From Thermodesulfovibrionales bacterium (GTDB lineage: Bacteria > Nitrospirota > Thermodesulfovibrionia > Thermodesulfovibrionales > SM23-35): a stretch of 12,461 nt of DNA. The position numbers and the translations under genes were made by a program. The DNA is taken from NCBI GenBank assembly GCA_020062205.1, contig JAGUWT010000011.1:1-12461 (forward strand), written 5' to 3'. Positions 1-5,572 of this stretch are shown piece by piece. The first letter of the stretch is position 1; each line of letters starts with the position of its first letter. The notes beneath the pieces were generated by a model. The model saw nothing but the letters and a program-made list of their open reading frames with translations. It did no database searches and was not told the origin of the DNA.

Positions 1-4
1 ATAT

Positions 5-71
5 GAGAACACAGAGAAACACAAGGAATTATGTGGGTTTTAAAAAATTTCAAGTCTCTCTCTGTGTTCTC
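5..71. repeat. Inverted repeat of the 'acagagaacacagag' type
   Basis: The 13 bases at 5-17 (gagaacacagaga) are the exact reverse complement of 59-71 (tctctgtgttctc), separated by 41 bases. Similar purine-rich 'acacagag' sequences occur as dispersed intergenic repeats in many environmental bacterial genomes. Here it lies upstream of the first gene. The loop is too long and lacks the T-run arrangement for a convincing intrinsic terminator. It may be a dispersed repeat or a small non-autonomous element remnant. Confidence 0.55.
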
Positions 72-97
72 TGTGGTTTTAAAATCGCTCAATTTAG

Positions 98-169
98 GTC
101 ATAGAAAATCATAACGGGGAAGAAAATCCGGAAAAACTTGAACAGCTTATGGTAATGAAAGGAGTATGA
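98..169 (+). other. Short open tail, possible 3' remnant of an upstream gene
   Basis: After a TAG at 95-97 there is an open frame of 23 codons ending in TGA at 167-169, just ahead of the TPR gene start at 171. It reads as charged, coding-like sequence (NGEENPEKLEQL in the middle). It has no credible start with a ribosome binding site. It could be the end of an upstream gene whose body was disrupted where the inverted repeat now lies, or it could be chance. Its last codons also carry the Shine-Dalgarno of the TPR gene. Confidence 0.2.
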
Positions 170-170
170 A

Positions 171-785
171 ATGTTTTTCAGAAGGTATCCAATACATATT
201 ATCTGTACCTTATTCTTCGTATTCTTCATTGGAGAATTGCAATGTCTAAAGGCTCAAATGATTGATAACTGGTTTCACTATGAGCAGGGCATGAGAATGC
301 TCAATGCTAAGAAATGGGATCATGCTCAAAGAGAGTTCACTTATTACCTTAATCATCCGGAAATGCACCGCCACATGTTTGGCGTTGCCTATTTTGGAAG
401 AGGACTCCTCTATCAGGCAATGGGAAAACTTGATCGGGCACTTGAAGAGTTCCGATTAGCGATCCAGAATGACCATCATCCGTCAGTTTCCGTATCAGAA
501 AGTTCCTATATCAATATTGGAGCCCTTTATATGACGAAAAAATCATATCAGGATGCAATTACAGCATACTCAAAGGCAGTTGAGATAAACCCTAAGAACG
601 GTCTTGCCCACTATTATCTCGGCCTCGCATATCTTCGAGCAGGTGAATATGAGAAGGCAGAGAAAGAGGCAGAGGTAGCAAAAAAGCTTGGAGTCCCCTT
701 CACAGCCCTTTCAGATGAATTGAACAAGATAAAGAACAAGCCGAATGAAACCACGACAAAAAGTGAAACCAGTAAAGCCAATTAA
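171..785 (+). CDS. Exported tetratricopeptide-repeat protein
   Basis: A 204-residue protein. A basic start (FFRRYP) followed by a hydrophobic stretch at about residues 8-22 and a small-residue site near LKA (26-28) makes a signal peptide or N-terminal anchor. A cysteine at 25 is present but the sequence before it is a poor lipobox. Four helix-turn-helix TPR units follow at about 35-63, 68-100, 111-142 and 144-175, with the usual small residue and tyrosine/proline pattern (for example AITAYSKAVEINPK). The tail is Lys/Thr/Glu rich and probably disordered. TPR proteins are protein-interaction scaffolds, and in polysaccharide loci they often sit with assembly or export machinery in the periplasm. 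The specific partner cannot be read from sequence. AAAGGAG at 158-164 gives a strong ribosome site 6 bases before this ATG. It is followed by wzm after 78 bases filled by an 8-bp repeat array. Confidence 0.85.
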   Translation: MFFRRYPIHIICTLFFVFFIGELQCLKAQMIDNWFHYEQGMRMLNAKKWDHAQREFTYYLNHPEMHRHMFGVAYFGRGLLYQAMGKLDRALEEFRLAIQNDHHPSVSVSESSYINIGALYMTKKSYQDAITAYSKAVEINPKNGLAHYYLGLAYLRAGEYEKAEKEAEVAKKLGVPFTALSDELNKIKNKPNETTTKSETSKAN

Positions 786-853
786 TAATAACGCAATAAC
801 GTAATAACTTAATTACGTAATGACTTAATAACTTAACAACTCAACAAAATAAC
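785..853. repeat. 8-bp repeat array 1 (before wzm)
   Basis: Eight consecutive 8-base units run from 785: ataataac, gcaataac, gtaataac, ttaattac, gtaatgac, ttaataac, ttaacaac, tcaacaaa, then a partial ataac. The consensus is about (g/t)taataac in strict 8-base phase. The array begins on the last base of the TPR stop codon and ends one base before the GGAGG ribosome site of wzm (854-858), so it fills the whole intergenic gap. It has no clear dyad strong enough to be a terminator. Confidence 0.85.
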
Positions 854-863
854 GGAGGATCCA

Positions 864-1643
864 ATGAAACACCTTATCAAACTTTTTGCATACCATGAAC
901 TCATCTATAACTTAACCATGAGGCAGATAAAGGCACACTTTAAACAGTCAGCTCTTGGAATTCTATGGGCAGTCTTAAAACCAGCAGGCACGGTAATAAT
1001 CCTAACCGTTGTATTCTCACATTTTGCAAAGTTTCCAAGCGATGGTATTCCCTATCCACTTTTTTCATTTGGAGCATTACTTCCATGGTCATTGTTTACA
1101 AATGCAATTGGCGCCGGTGTTCCCAGTCTGACATCCAATTTAAATCTTATTACAAAAGTCTACTTTCCAAGAGAAATACTGCCTCTCTCTGCTATTCTGA
1201 GTGCCTCATTGGAAATAGCTATTTCTGCTGTAATATTTGTGGGCTTACTTTTCTTCTACGACGTAAGAATCACTTTAAATATTTTATTTGTAGTACCTAT
1301 TGTTATAATTGCTTTTATCTTTTCCTTCGGCATCGTCCTCCTTCTCACCACGATAAATGTATGGTACAGGGATGTAGGCCAGGCAACAGGGTTACTGATG
1401 CAGTTCTGGATGTATCTGACGCCGGTTATCTATCCCCTGTCAATGGTTCCTGAGAGATTTAAACCATTCTATGTATTCAACCCGATGGTAGGCATAGTAG
1501 AAGGATTCAGGAATGCCCTTCTCAAAGGAATAAGTCCAGACATGGGCCTACTTGGCATCTCTACAGTTATTGCAGTTATCACTTTCATCCTTGGTTACTC
1601 CATATTCAAGGCAAAAGAATTTGATTTTGCAGATGTTATTTAG
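864..1643 (+). CDS. wzm: ABC-2 type polysaccharide export permease (Wzm/TagG/KpsM family)
   Basis: A 259-residue integral inner-membrane protein of normal family length. It starts with an amphipathic N-terminal segment and the family motif around LTMRQIKAHFKQSALGILW (17-35). About six hydrophobic segments follow: roughly 34-54, 65-82, 112-132, 138-164, 176-196 and 230-248. The conserved regions include WYRDVGQ and the tail ending in FDFADVI, typical of O-antigen and teichoic-acid permeases. It would form the channel that flips lipid-linked glycan across the inner membrane, powered by a Wzt ATPase. GGAGG at 854-858 sits 5 bases before the ATG. In most loci wzt follows directly, but here the next genes are a four-helix-bundle gene, a wzt relic and a toxin-antitoxin pair. 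The intact wzt comes 1.7 kb later. No lesions are visible. Confidence 0.93.
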   Translation: MKHLIKLFAYHELIYNLTMRQIKAHFKQSALGILWAVLKPAGTVIILTVVFSHFAKFPSDGIPYPLFSFGALLPWSLFTNAIGAGVPSLTSNLNLITKVYFPREILPLSAILSASLEIAISAVIFVGLLFFYDVRITLNILFVVPIVIIAFIFSFGIVLLLTTINVWYRDVGQATGLLMQFWMYLTPVIYPLSMVPERFKPFYVFNPMVGIVEGFRNALLKGISPDMGLLGISTVIAVITFILGYSIFKAKEFDFADVI

Positions 1644-1661
1644 TAGTAAAAAGTTTACTCT

Positions 1662-1733
1662 GTTATTACGTAATTACGTTACTGGGTTATTAGTTGATTA
1701 CTCAATTACTCAATTACGCAATAACTTAATAAC
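1662..1733. repeat. 8-bp repeat array 2 (between wzm and four-helix-bundle gene), with orientation switch
   Basis: Nine units in exact 8-base register. The first four (gttattac, gtaattac, gttactgg, gttattag) mostly read as the reverse complement of the array-1 consensus. The last five (ttgattac, tcaattac, tcaattac, gcaataac, ttaataac) read in the forward sense. The array thus has a head-to-head arrangement with its turning point near 1690-1694. It starts 18 bases after the wzm stop and ends 9 bases before the next ATG. Confidence 0.85.
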
Positions 1734-1742
1734 AAGTTGTTT

Positions 1743-2126
1743 ATGGCTACAATTAGGACATTTGAGGATTTGGATGTGTATAAACTTGCGAGGGAATTTC
1801 GCAAGAAGATTTATAAATTAACTAAGACATTACCTGAAGAAGAAAAATATAATCTATCTTCACAAATGCGGCGGGCTGCTCTATCCGTAACTAATAATAT
1901 TGCAGAAGGATTTGGACGTTACCATTATCAAGAAAATATACAATTTTGTAGACAATCAAGAGGCTCAATTAATGAGTTGATCGATGATATAAATGTATGC
2001 ATTGATGAGAATTACATTTCGGAAAATATTTGCCTTGATATGAAGGAAGAAGCTTACAGGCTAATAAAAGTACTGAATGCCTATATAGCAAGTCTTCAAA
2101 AACAAAAATTAGCAATAACGCAGTAA
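1743..2126 (+). CDS. Four-helix-bundle protein (S23 / 23S rRNA intervening-sequence protein family)
   Basis: A 127-residue protein with the classic family layout. The N-terminus TFEDLDVYKLAREF is followed by long amphipathic helices, SSQMRRAALSVTNNIAEGFGR in the second helix (around 40-60), and a C-terminal helix rich in Leu/Ile. The family was first seen encoded inside intervening sequences of 23S rRNA, and the crystallised members are pentameric helical bundles. The molecular role is still not settled. The ATG at 1743 gives the family's usual start (MATIRTFEDLDVY); a TTG two codons upstream is less likely. No clear ribosome site is visible. The gene is bracketed by repeat arrays at 1662-1733 and 2112-2182, and its last codons and stop lie inside the second array. 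This looks like an inserted unit rather than a polysaccharide gene. Confidence 0.9.
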   Translation: MATIRTFEDLDVYKLAREFRKKIYKLTKTLPEEEKYNLSSQMRRAALSVTNNIAEGFGRYHYQENIQFCRQSRGSINELIDDINVCIDENYISENICLDMKEEAYRLIKVLNAYIASLQKQKLAITQ

Positions 2127-2182
2127 CATAGTAACTTAATAACCAATAACGTAATAACCCAATTACCCAATAACGTAATAAC
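2112..2182. repeat. 8-bp repeat array 3 (after four-helix-bundle gene)
   Basis: Nine units: gcaataac, gcagtaac, atagtaac, ttaataac, a 7-base caataac, gtaataac, ccaattac, ccaataac, gtaataac. All are in the forward sense. The array overlaps the 3' end of the four-helix-bundle gene (stop TAA at 2124-2126) and reaches the 'gaggtag' ribosome-site-like sequence of the wzt relic. A single further perfect unit (gtaataac) lies at 3369-3376, three bases before the ATG pair of the intact wzt. Confidence 0.85.
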
Positions 2183-2194
2183 GAGGTAGTTCTC

Positions 2195-2347
2195 ATGGAT
2201 ACCGTCATCAAATTCGGTAATGTCTCAAAGAGATATCGCATTAGCCAGAAGAGGCGAAAAATAACCTCTGATGATGCTAATAATGTAACAAACAAAACAG
2301 GATCTAAAAATCTTATGGAGATATATATGGCTGCTCTTAATTTTTGA
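2195..2347 (+). pseudogene. wzt: Truncated wzt head (N-terminal relic)
   Basis: An open frame of 50 codons starting at the ATG at 2195, with GAGG at 2183-2186. Its first 16 residues, MDTVIKFGNVSKRYRI, match the starts of the intact Wzt at 3383 (MDTAIKFDNVSKKYRI) and of the broken copy at 12117 (MDTIIKFENVSKKYSI). After residue 16 the similarity stops abruptly. No Walker A motif or EDFWALKDVSF-like segment can be found downstream in any frame before the phd gene. This is the stump of a third wzt gene in its expected place downstream of wzm. The remaining 34 residues are unrelated and probably fortuitous. Confidence 0.75.
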
Positions 2348-2383
2348 ACTAAGGTCGAACGTTTGAGATAGGATTACCACTAA

Positions 2384-2412
2384 TTGACAGATAGCATGTA
2401 TTTGTGTACACT
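2384..2412 (+). promoter_or_regulatory. Sigma-70-like promoter for the Phd/VapC operon
   Basis: A perfect -35 box TTGACA at 2384-2389 is followed, after 17 bases, by TACACT at 2407-2412 (4 of 6 matches to TATAAT). Transcription would start at about 2418-2420. That is downstream of the ATG at 2413 and just upstream of the ATG at 2422, which suggests a near-leaderless message starting at 2422 or translation from a later Met. Antitoxins of this family usually repress their own promoter. No operator dyad was identified. Confidence 0.5.
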
Positions 2413-2721
2413 ATGACTACAATGAAGATAAATATGAGAAAAGCCAGAGAAAAATTTTCTGAGATCATCAATACAGTTGCAATCAAAGGAGAGCGTGTAG
2501 TTCTCATGTCAAAAAACAAACCAAAGGCTGCAATAGTGAGCCTTAAAGATGTAAAGTTTCTGGAAAATAAAACAATTAATAAGGCAAAAAGATTGGCTCA
2601 GTTGGAGAGGATCAAGAAAACAAGGGATGGTCTGGCTCAAAAGACTACAGTAAGCGATTCTATATTGACCTTAAAAAAGATAAGAGAGGAGAGGATTGAA
2701 CAACTCTCGAGTGGCAATTGA
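2413..2721 (+). CDS. phd: Type II antitoxin, Phd/YefM family
   Basis: A 102-residue protein if started at 2413. The N-terminal region carries the Phd/YefM DNA-binding fold, seen as KINMRKAREKFSEIINTV followed by ERVVLMSKNKPKAAIVSLKDVKFL, with the alternating strand pattern and the 'kp.A.ivs..d' strand typical of the family. The C-terminal half is Lys/Arg/Glu rich and would wrap around and block the toxin. Possible starts are ATG 2413, ATG 2422 and a GTG at 2404. Family alignment would also fit 2422, and the promoter position favours 2422. No Shine-Dalgarno is obvious at any. The gene overlaps vapC by 26 bases, the standard coupled arrangement. It lies between a wzt relic and the intact wzt, so it is probably an inserted stability module. 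Confidence 0.85.
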   Translation: MTTMKINMRKAREKFSEIINTVAIKGERVVLMSKNKPKAAIVSLKDVKFLENKTINKAKRLAQLERIKKTRDGLAQKTTVSDSILTLKKIREERIEQLSSGN

Positions 2722-3121
2722 TGCGAGTTTTCTCTTGAAACTATTACTTCCTGAAGATAAAAGTAATGAAGTTGAAGAACAATGGAAAAAGTGGATAGAA
2801 GATTCTTTAGAAGTTATAGCTCCTACACTTATAATTTTTGAAGTATCCTCAGTTTTGAGAAATAAGGTTTATAGAGGGATTTTAATAGAAGATGATGCAA
2901 GAGAGATAATCAATCAATTAAAATACTTCGATATTACCCTCATTTATACAGAAGACCTTTTGGATATAGCATGGGAATTTAGTTCGATATTGGAGACCCC
3001 AGTCCTTTATGATTGTTTTTATATTGCATTGTCAAAATTTTTAAAGATACCACTTTGGACAGCGGACAAAAAACTATATAATTCTGCAAAAAGAAAATTC
3101 CCATTTATAAATCTTATATAA
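2696..3121 (+). CDS. vapC: VapC-type PIN-domain ribonuclease toxin
   Basis: A 141-residue single PIN domain. All four expected acidic metal-binding residues are present: D9 (AIDAS), E49 (FEVSSVLRNKV), D106 (YDCFYIALS) and D124 (TADKKL). VapC toxins cleave RNA, often initiator tRNA or 23S rRNA, and are held inactive by the cognate antitoxin encoded just upstream. The chosen start is the TTG at 2696, which has AGGAGAGG at 2687-2694 directly before it. A GTG at 2711 is the alternative but lies too far from that site. The gene overlaps phd by 26 bases, so translation is likely coupled. Because the acidic residues and length are intact, the toxin is likely functional. Confidence 0.88.
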   Translation: MNNSRVAIDASFLLKLLLPEDKSNEVEEQWKKWIEDSLEVIAPTLIIFEVSSVLRNKVYRGILIEDDAREIINQLKYFDITLIYTEDLLDIAWEFSSILETPVLYDCFYIALSKFLKIPLWTADKKLYNSAKRKFPFINLI

Positions 3122-3187
3122 CCCAACTGTAGTTTAGCAAAAATTTATTACTCATTGAATTATAATGCTTTTTGAATACTTCTCTAC

Positions 3188-3328
3188 GTCATTCCTGCAC
3201 CCTTGTCATTCCCCGACTCGCCTGCCCTCGACTCGATCGGGGGATCGGGGAATCCAGAGGGCAGGCTCCAGCAGGAATCCAGCCTGCACAAAGGAACTGG
3301 ATGCCCGATTAAGGACTTCGGGCATGAC
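3188..3328. repeat. Composite palindromic repeat (gtcattcc...ggaatcc...gcatgac type)
   Basis: A GC-rich island in AT-rich surroundings made of several exact inverted pairs. These are 3191-3198 (attcctgc) with 3271-3278; 3208-3216 (attccccga) with 3245-3253; 3221-3229 (cctgccctc) with 3257-3265; 3261-3267 (gcaggct) with 3281-3287; and 3301-3308 (atgcccga) with 3318-3325. The ends read cgtcat and atgac. It resembles the dispersed 'gtcattccc...ggaatccag...' extragenic repeats common in several environmental phyla. The pairs at 3208/3245 and 3221/3257 interleave, so they cannot all form one simple hairpin. Any open frame across it is a by-product of the repeat. Confidence 0.7.
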
Positions 3329-3382
3329 AGAAACAGATAATGATGTGTCCTTACTTATGACCTCATTAGTAATAACGCTATG

Positions 3383-4612
3383 ATGGACACAGCTATTAAA
3401 TTCGATAACGTCTCAAAGAAGTACCGTATCCGTCATAGAACTGCCCAAAAGCCTTTGAATACAAGCAGATGGTTAAGGTTTGTTCCTTTTATGGGAAATG
3501 GTAAGATCTATAAAGAGGACTTCTGGGCATTAAAGGATGTATCCTTTGAGATAAAGAAGGGTGAAACCGTAGGGATTATAGGTCCTAATGGTGCGGGGAA
3601 AAGTACAATATTAAAGCTTTTAGCTGGAATTACGAGGCCTTACAGGGGAAATATTGAATTAAAAGGAAGAATCGGTTCACTTATAGAAGTGGGTGCAGGA
3701 TTTCATCCAGAGTTAACCGGTAGAGAAAATATATATTTAAATGCCTCTATTTTAGGATTAAAGAAAAGGGAAATTGACGAAAAATTTGACCAGATTGTTG
3801 AATTTGCAGAATTAGAGCAATTTATTGATACACCGTTGAAAAGGTACTCTTCGGGAATGTATATCAGGTTGGGCTTCTCTGTTGCTGTTCATATCGACCC
3901 AGAAGTATTGCTTATTGATGAAATATTAGCTGTAGGAGATAAAGCCTTTCAAAGAAAAAGCTTTGGTCAATTGGAGAAATTCAAGAGAGATGAAAAAACC
4001 TTTGTTCTTGTTTCTCATAGTCTATTCCAGGTAGAAAATATCTGCGACTGGGCTATATACCTCAATCAAGGGAGAATAATTGAACAAGGTAGTGTAAAAG
4101 AAGTAATCTCAAGATATGTATCTGATACAGTCAAAAAGAGTAAATCAACCACTGATGAATCTCATAGTGAAGAAATAGGATTAGTCGATGTAAGAATCGT
4201 CAATGAATCAGGTGTCAAAACAAACATTTTCTATCCCGAGCAACCTTTTACAGTGGAAATTGACTATATTGCTCATTCAAGTATCGAGTCACCAACCTTT
4301 GTTTTTGGGCTTCGATATGGTGAGTTTAAAATATTCTCTTCAAACACAAAGGTAATGGAAAAGAATTTAGGAATTTTGAAAGGGAGAGGTACGGTCAAGT
4401 GTTGTGTGAAGAACTTACCTTTAATGCCAAATTCATATGAAGTAGATGTAGCTGTCTGGGATAAACAACAAATCAGGATGTTTAGTCATTTAAGTAATAA
4501 GGCATCTCTTACCATTGAACTTCCTGAAAACAATGGAGTTATTCCTTATCGAGCCAGCGGTAATATGGGGGTTGTTTACGGAATAAGTGAGTGGAATAAT
4601 GAAATTTGCTGA
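3383..4612 (+). CDS. wzt: Polysaccharide ABC-transporter ATPase with C-terminal glycan-binding domain (Wzt)
   Basis: A 409-residue cytoplasmic ATPase, the partner of Wzm. Counting from an ATG at 3380 (one codon earlier), the nucleotide-binding domain has Walker A GPNGAGKST at 68-76, signature YSSGM at 156-160, Walker B with D180 and E181 (LLIDEILAVGD), and switch His213 (LVSHS). A linker at about 245-262 leads to a beta-rich domain of about 145 residues (from EIGLVDVRIVNESG to the end). This matches the Wzt C-terminal domain that in Escherichia coli O8/O9a binds the modified chain end before export. The start at 3383 is preferred because MDT begins both other wzt copies. There is no clear ribosome site, only a single gtaataac unit at 3369-3376. 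The 3' end overlaps the ATP-grasp gene by 14 bases, so the cassette is probably cotranscribed. Confidence 0.93.
   Translation: MDTAIKFDNVSKKYRIRHRTAQKPLNTSRWLRFVPFMGNGKIYKEDFWALKDVSFEIKKGETVGIIGPNGAGKSTILKLLAGITRPYRGNIELKGRIGSLIEVGAGFHPELTGRENIYLNASILGLKKREIDEKFDQIVEFAELEQFIDTPLKRYSSGMYIRLGFSVAVHIDPEVLLIDEILAVGDKAFQRKSFGQLEKFKRDEKTFVLVSHSLFQVENICDWAIYLNQGRIIEQGSVKEVISRYVSDTVKKSKSTTDESHSEEIGLVDVRIVNESGVKTNIFYPEQPFTVEIDYIAHSSIESPTFVFGLRYGEFKIFSSNTKVMEKNLGILKGRGTVKCCVKNLPLMPNSYEVDVAVWDKQQIRMFSHLSNKASLTIELPENNGVIPYRASGNMGVVYGISEWNNEIC
3569..3635 (+). repeat. 67-nt direct repeat within wzt (left copy)
   Basis: This segment, covering Walker A and the following helix of the intact wzt, is identical over 67 bases to 12313-12379 in the second wzt. 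Identity includes third codon positions, while the gene heads upstream of it differ at many bases. This points to recent duplication or gene conversion. The two copies are in direct orientation and 8,744 bases apart, so they could act as recombination arms. Confidence 0.85.
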
Positions 4613-5513
4613 TTTATGTCATGAAGCGATCCTCTGGACCTGTTATCTGGAAAATTTTCCAGCGCCAGAACGTTTTCTAAATATTTACAGCCTTACAAAA
4701 CGTGAAATTACCTTGTTCGATAACCTTGGAAAGTTTTTTCCTTTCGATGAATTTTATACACGTGATGGATGTTGTAATACAGACCGAGGTATAAAAGAAC
4801 TGAGTTCGTCTCGAAAAAGATTGATATTGCCATGGATTTACTGGCCAAAAGGACATAGAGACATACTTTCCGGAAAGATTCTTATTCATCCACCTTCTGA
4901 AATGTTTACGATTCTTGATAACAAGATAGAGGCTAAAAAGATTTTCACAAAACTTGGAATCCCTACCCCGAAATGGAGTTTTATCAGTAATGGCAGAAGA
5001 ATGTTAGAAAAGCCCATCCAGAACTCTGCTGGGGGACTCGGTATAAGTCTCACTAATTCGAATCCAAAAGGAGGCTATTTCCTTGAAGAGTATATACCAG
5101 AACATCGAAGTATCGGAATTCAATTTTTTATTTATGATGAGGTGGAGTTTCTATGTGCTGATGAGATGTTATTTCATTCAGATGGGCGACAAACATTCAC
5201 CTTTCATGCTCAGAAGAACATTCAACAAGATGAACTCCCGGATGCATTAATAGAAAGTTGTTTGAAACTTGGAGAATATTTATCAGACAAAGGTTATAAA
5301 GGTCTCTTCGGAATTGATGCCCTTATAGGCGATGGTGGTCATTATTTGCTTGAGATAAACCCCAGGGGAATCGCATTCTTGCCAGCTTTTTTTGCAGCCT
5401 CTGCCCTTGGCTGGACAGATTTCGAAACGTATATGAGTAAAAGCAACACAGAGCAAGGGGAATTTGTTTTATTGGATTTTGGCAGCCGGAAAAAAGTCAT
5501 TAGACAACTGTAG
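4599..5513 (+). CDS. ATP-grasp superfamily ligase
   Basis: A 304-residue protein with the ATP-grasp layout. An N-terminal domain of about 110 residues is followed by a linker helix (NKIEAKKIFTKLGIPTPKW). The ATP-binding half has Lys138 (LEKP) and a glycine loop GGLGI at 145-149. The metal-binding end has D240 (FGIDAL) and E252, N254 and R256 (LLEINPR). ATP-grasp enzymes join a carboxylate, activated as acyl phosphate, to an amine, thiol or similar group. The substrate cannot be told from sequence. ATG 4599 is used, although a GTG at 4587 is also in frame; both lie within the end of wzt, implying translational coupling. Placement directly beside wzt, AsnB-like and PP-loop genes suggests it modifies a sugar precursor or the glycan. 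No damage is visible. Confidence 0.85.
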   Translation: MKFADLCHEAILWTCYLENFPAPERFLNIYSLTKREITLFDNLGKFFPFDEFYTRDGCCNTDRGIKELSSSRKRLILPWIYWPKGHRDILSGKILIHPPSEMFTILDNKIEAKKIFTKLGIPTPKWSFISNGRRMLEKPIQNSAGGLGISLTNSNPKGGYFLEEYIPEHRSIGIQFFIYDEVEFLCADEMLFHSDGRQTFTFHAQKNIQQDELPDALIESCLKLGEYLSDKGYKGLFGIDALIGDGGHYLLEINPRGIAFLPAFFAASALGWTDFETYMSKSNTEQGEFVLLDFGSRKKVIRQL

Positions 5514-5572
5514 AGAGTATCATTAGTTCATCATGATTCCACTGTATTTCTAAGAATTTAGTAAAAGTTATA

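Noticed and set aside
5..71. Intrinsic terminator
   Set aside because: The 41-base loop and AT-rich stem, without a T tract following directly, do not fit a terminator.
785..2182. CRISPR-like appearance of the regular repeats
   Set aside because: Units are only 8 bases, contiguous without spacers, and no cas genes are present.
1969..2295. Minus-strand frame opposite the four-helix-bundle gene and wzt relic
   Set aside because: It translates the 8-bp repeat array into a pseudo-hydrophobic protein and overlaps a well-supported gene on the other strand.
3165..3383. Open frame of 72 codons across the GC-rich repeat
   Set aside because: Its translation is simply the palindromic repeat read through (Pro/Ser/Arg-rich, no family resemblance), and it has no ribosome site.
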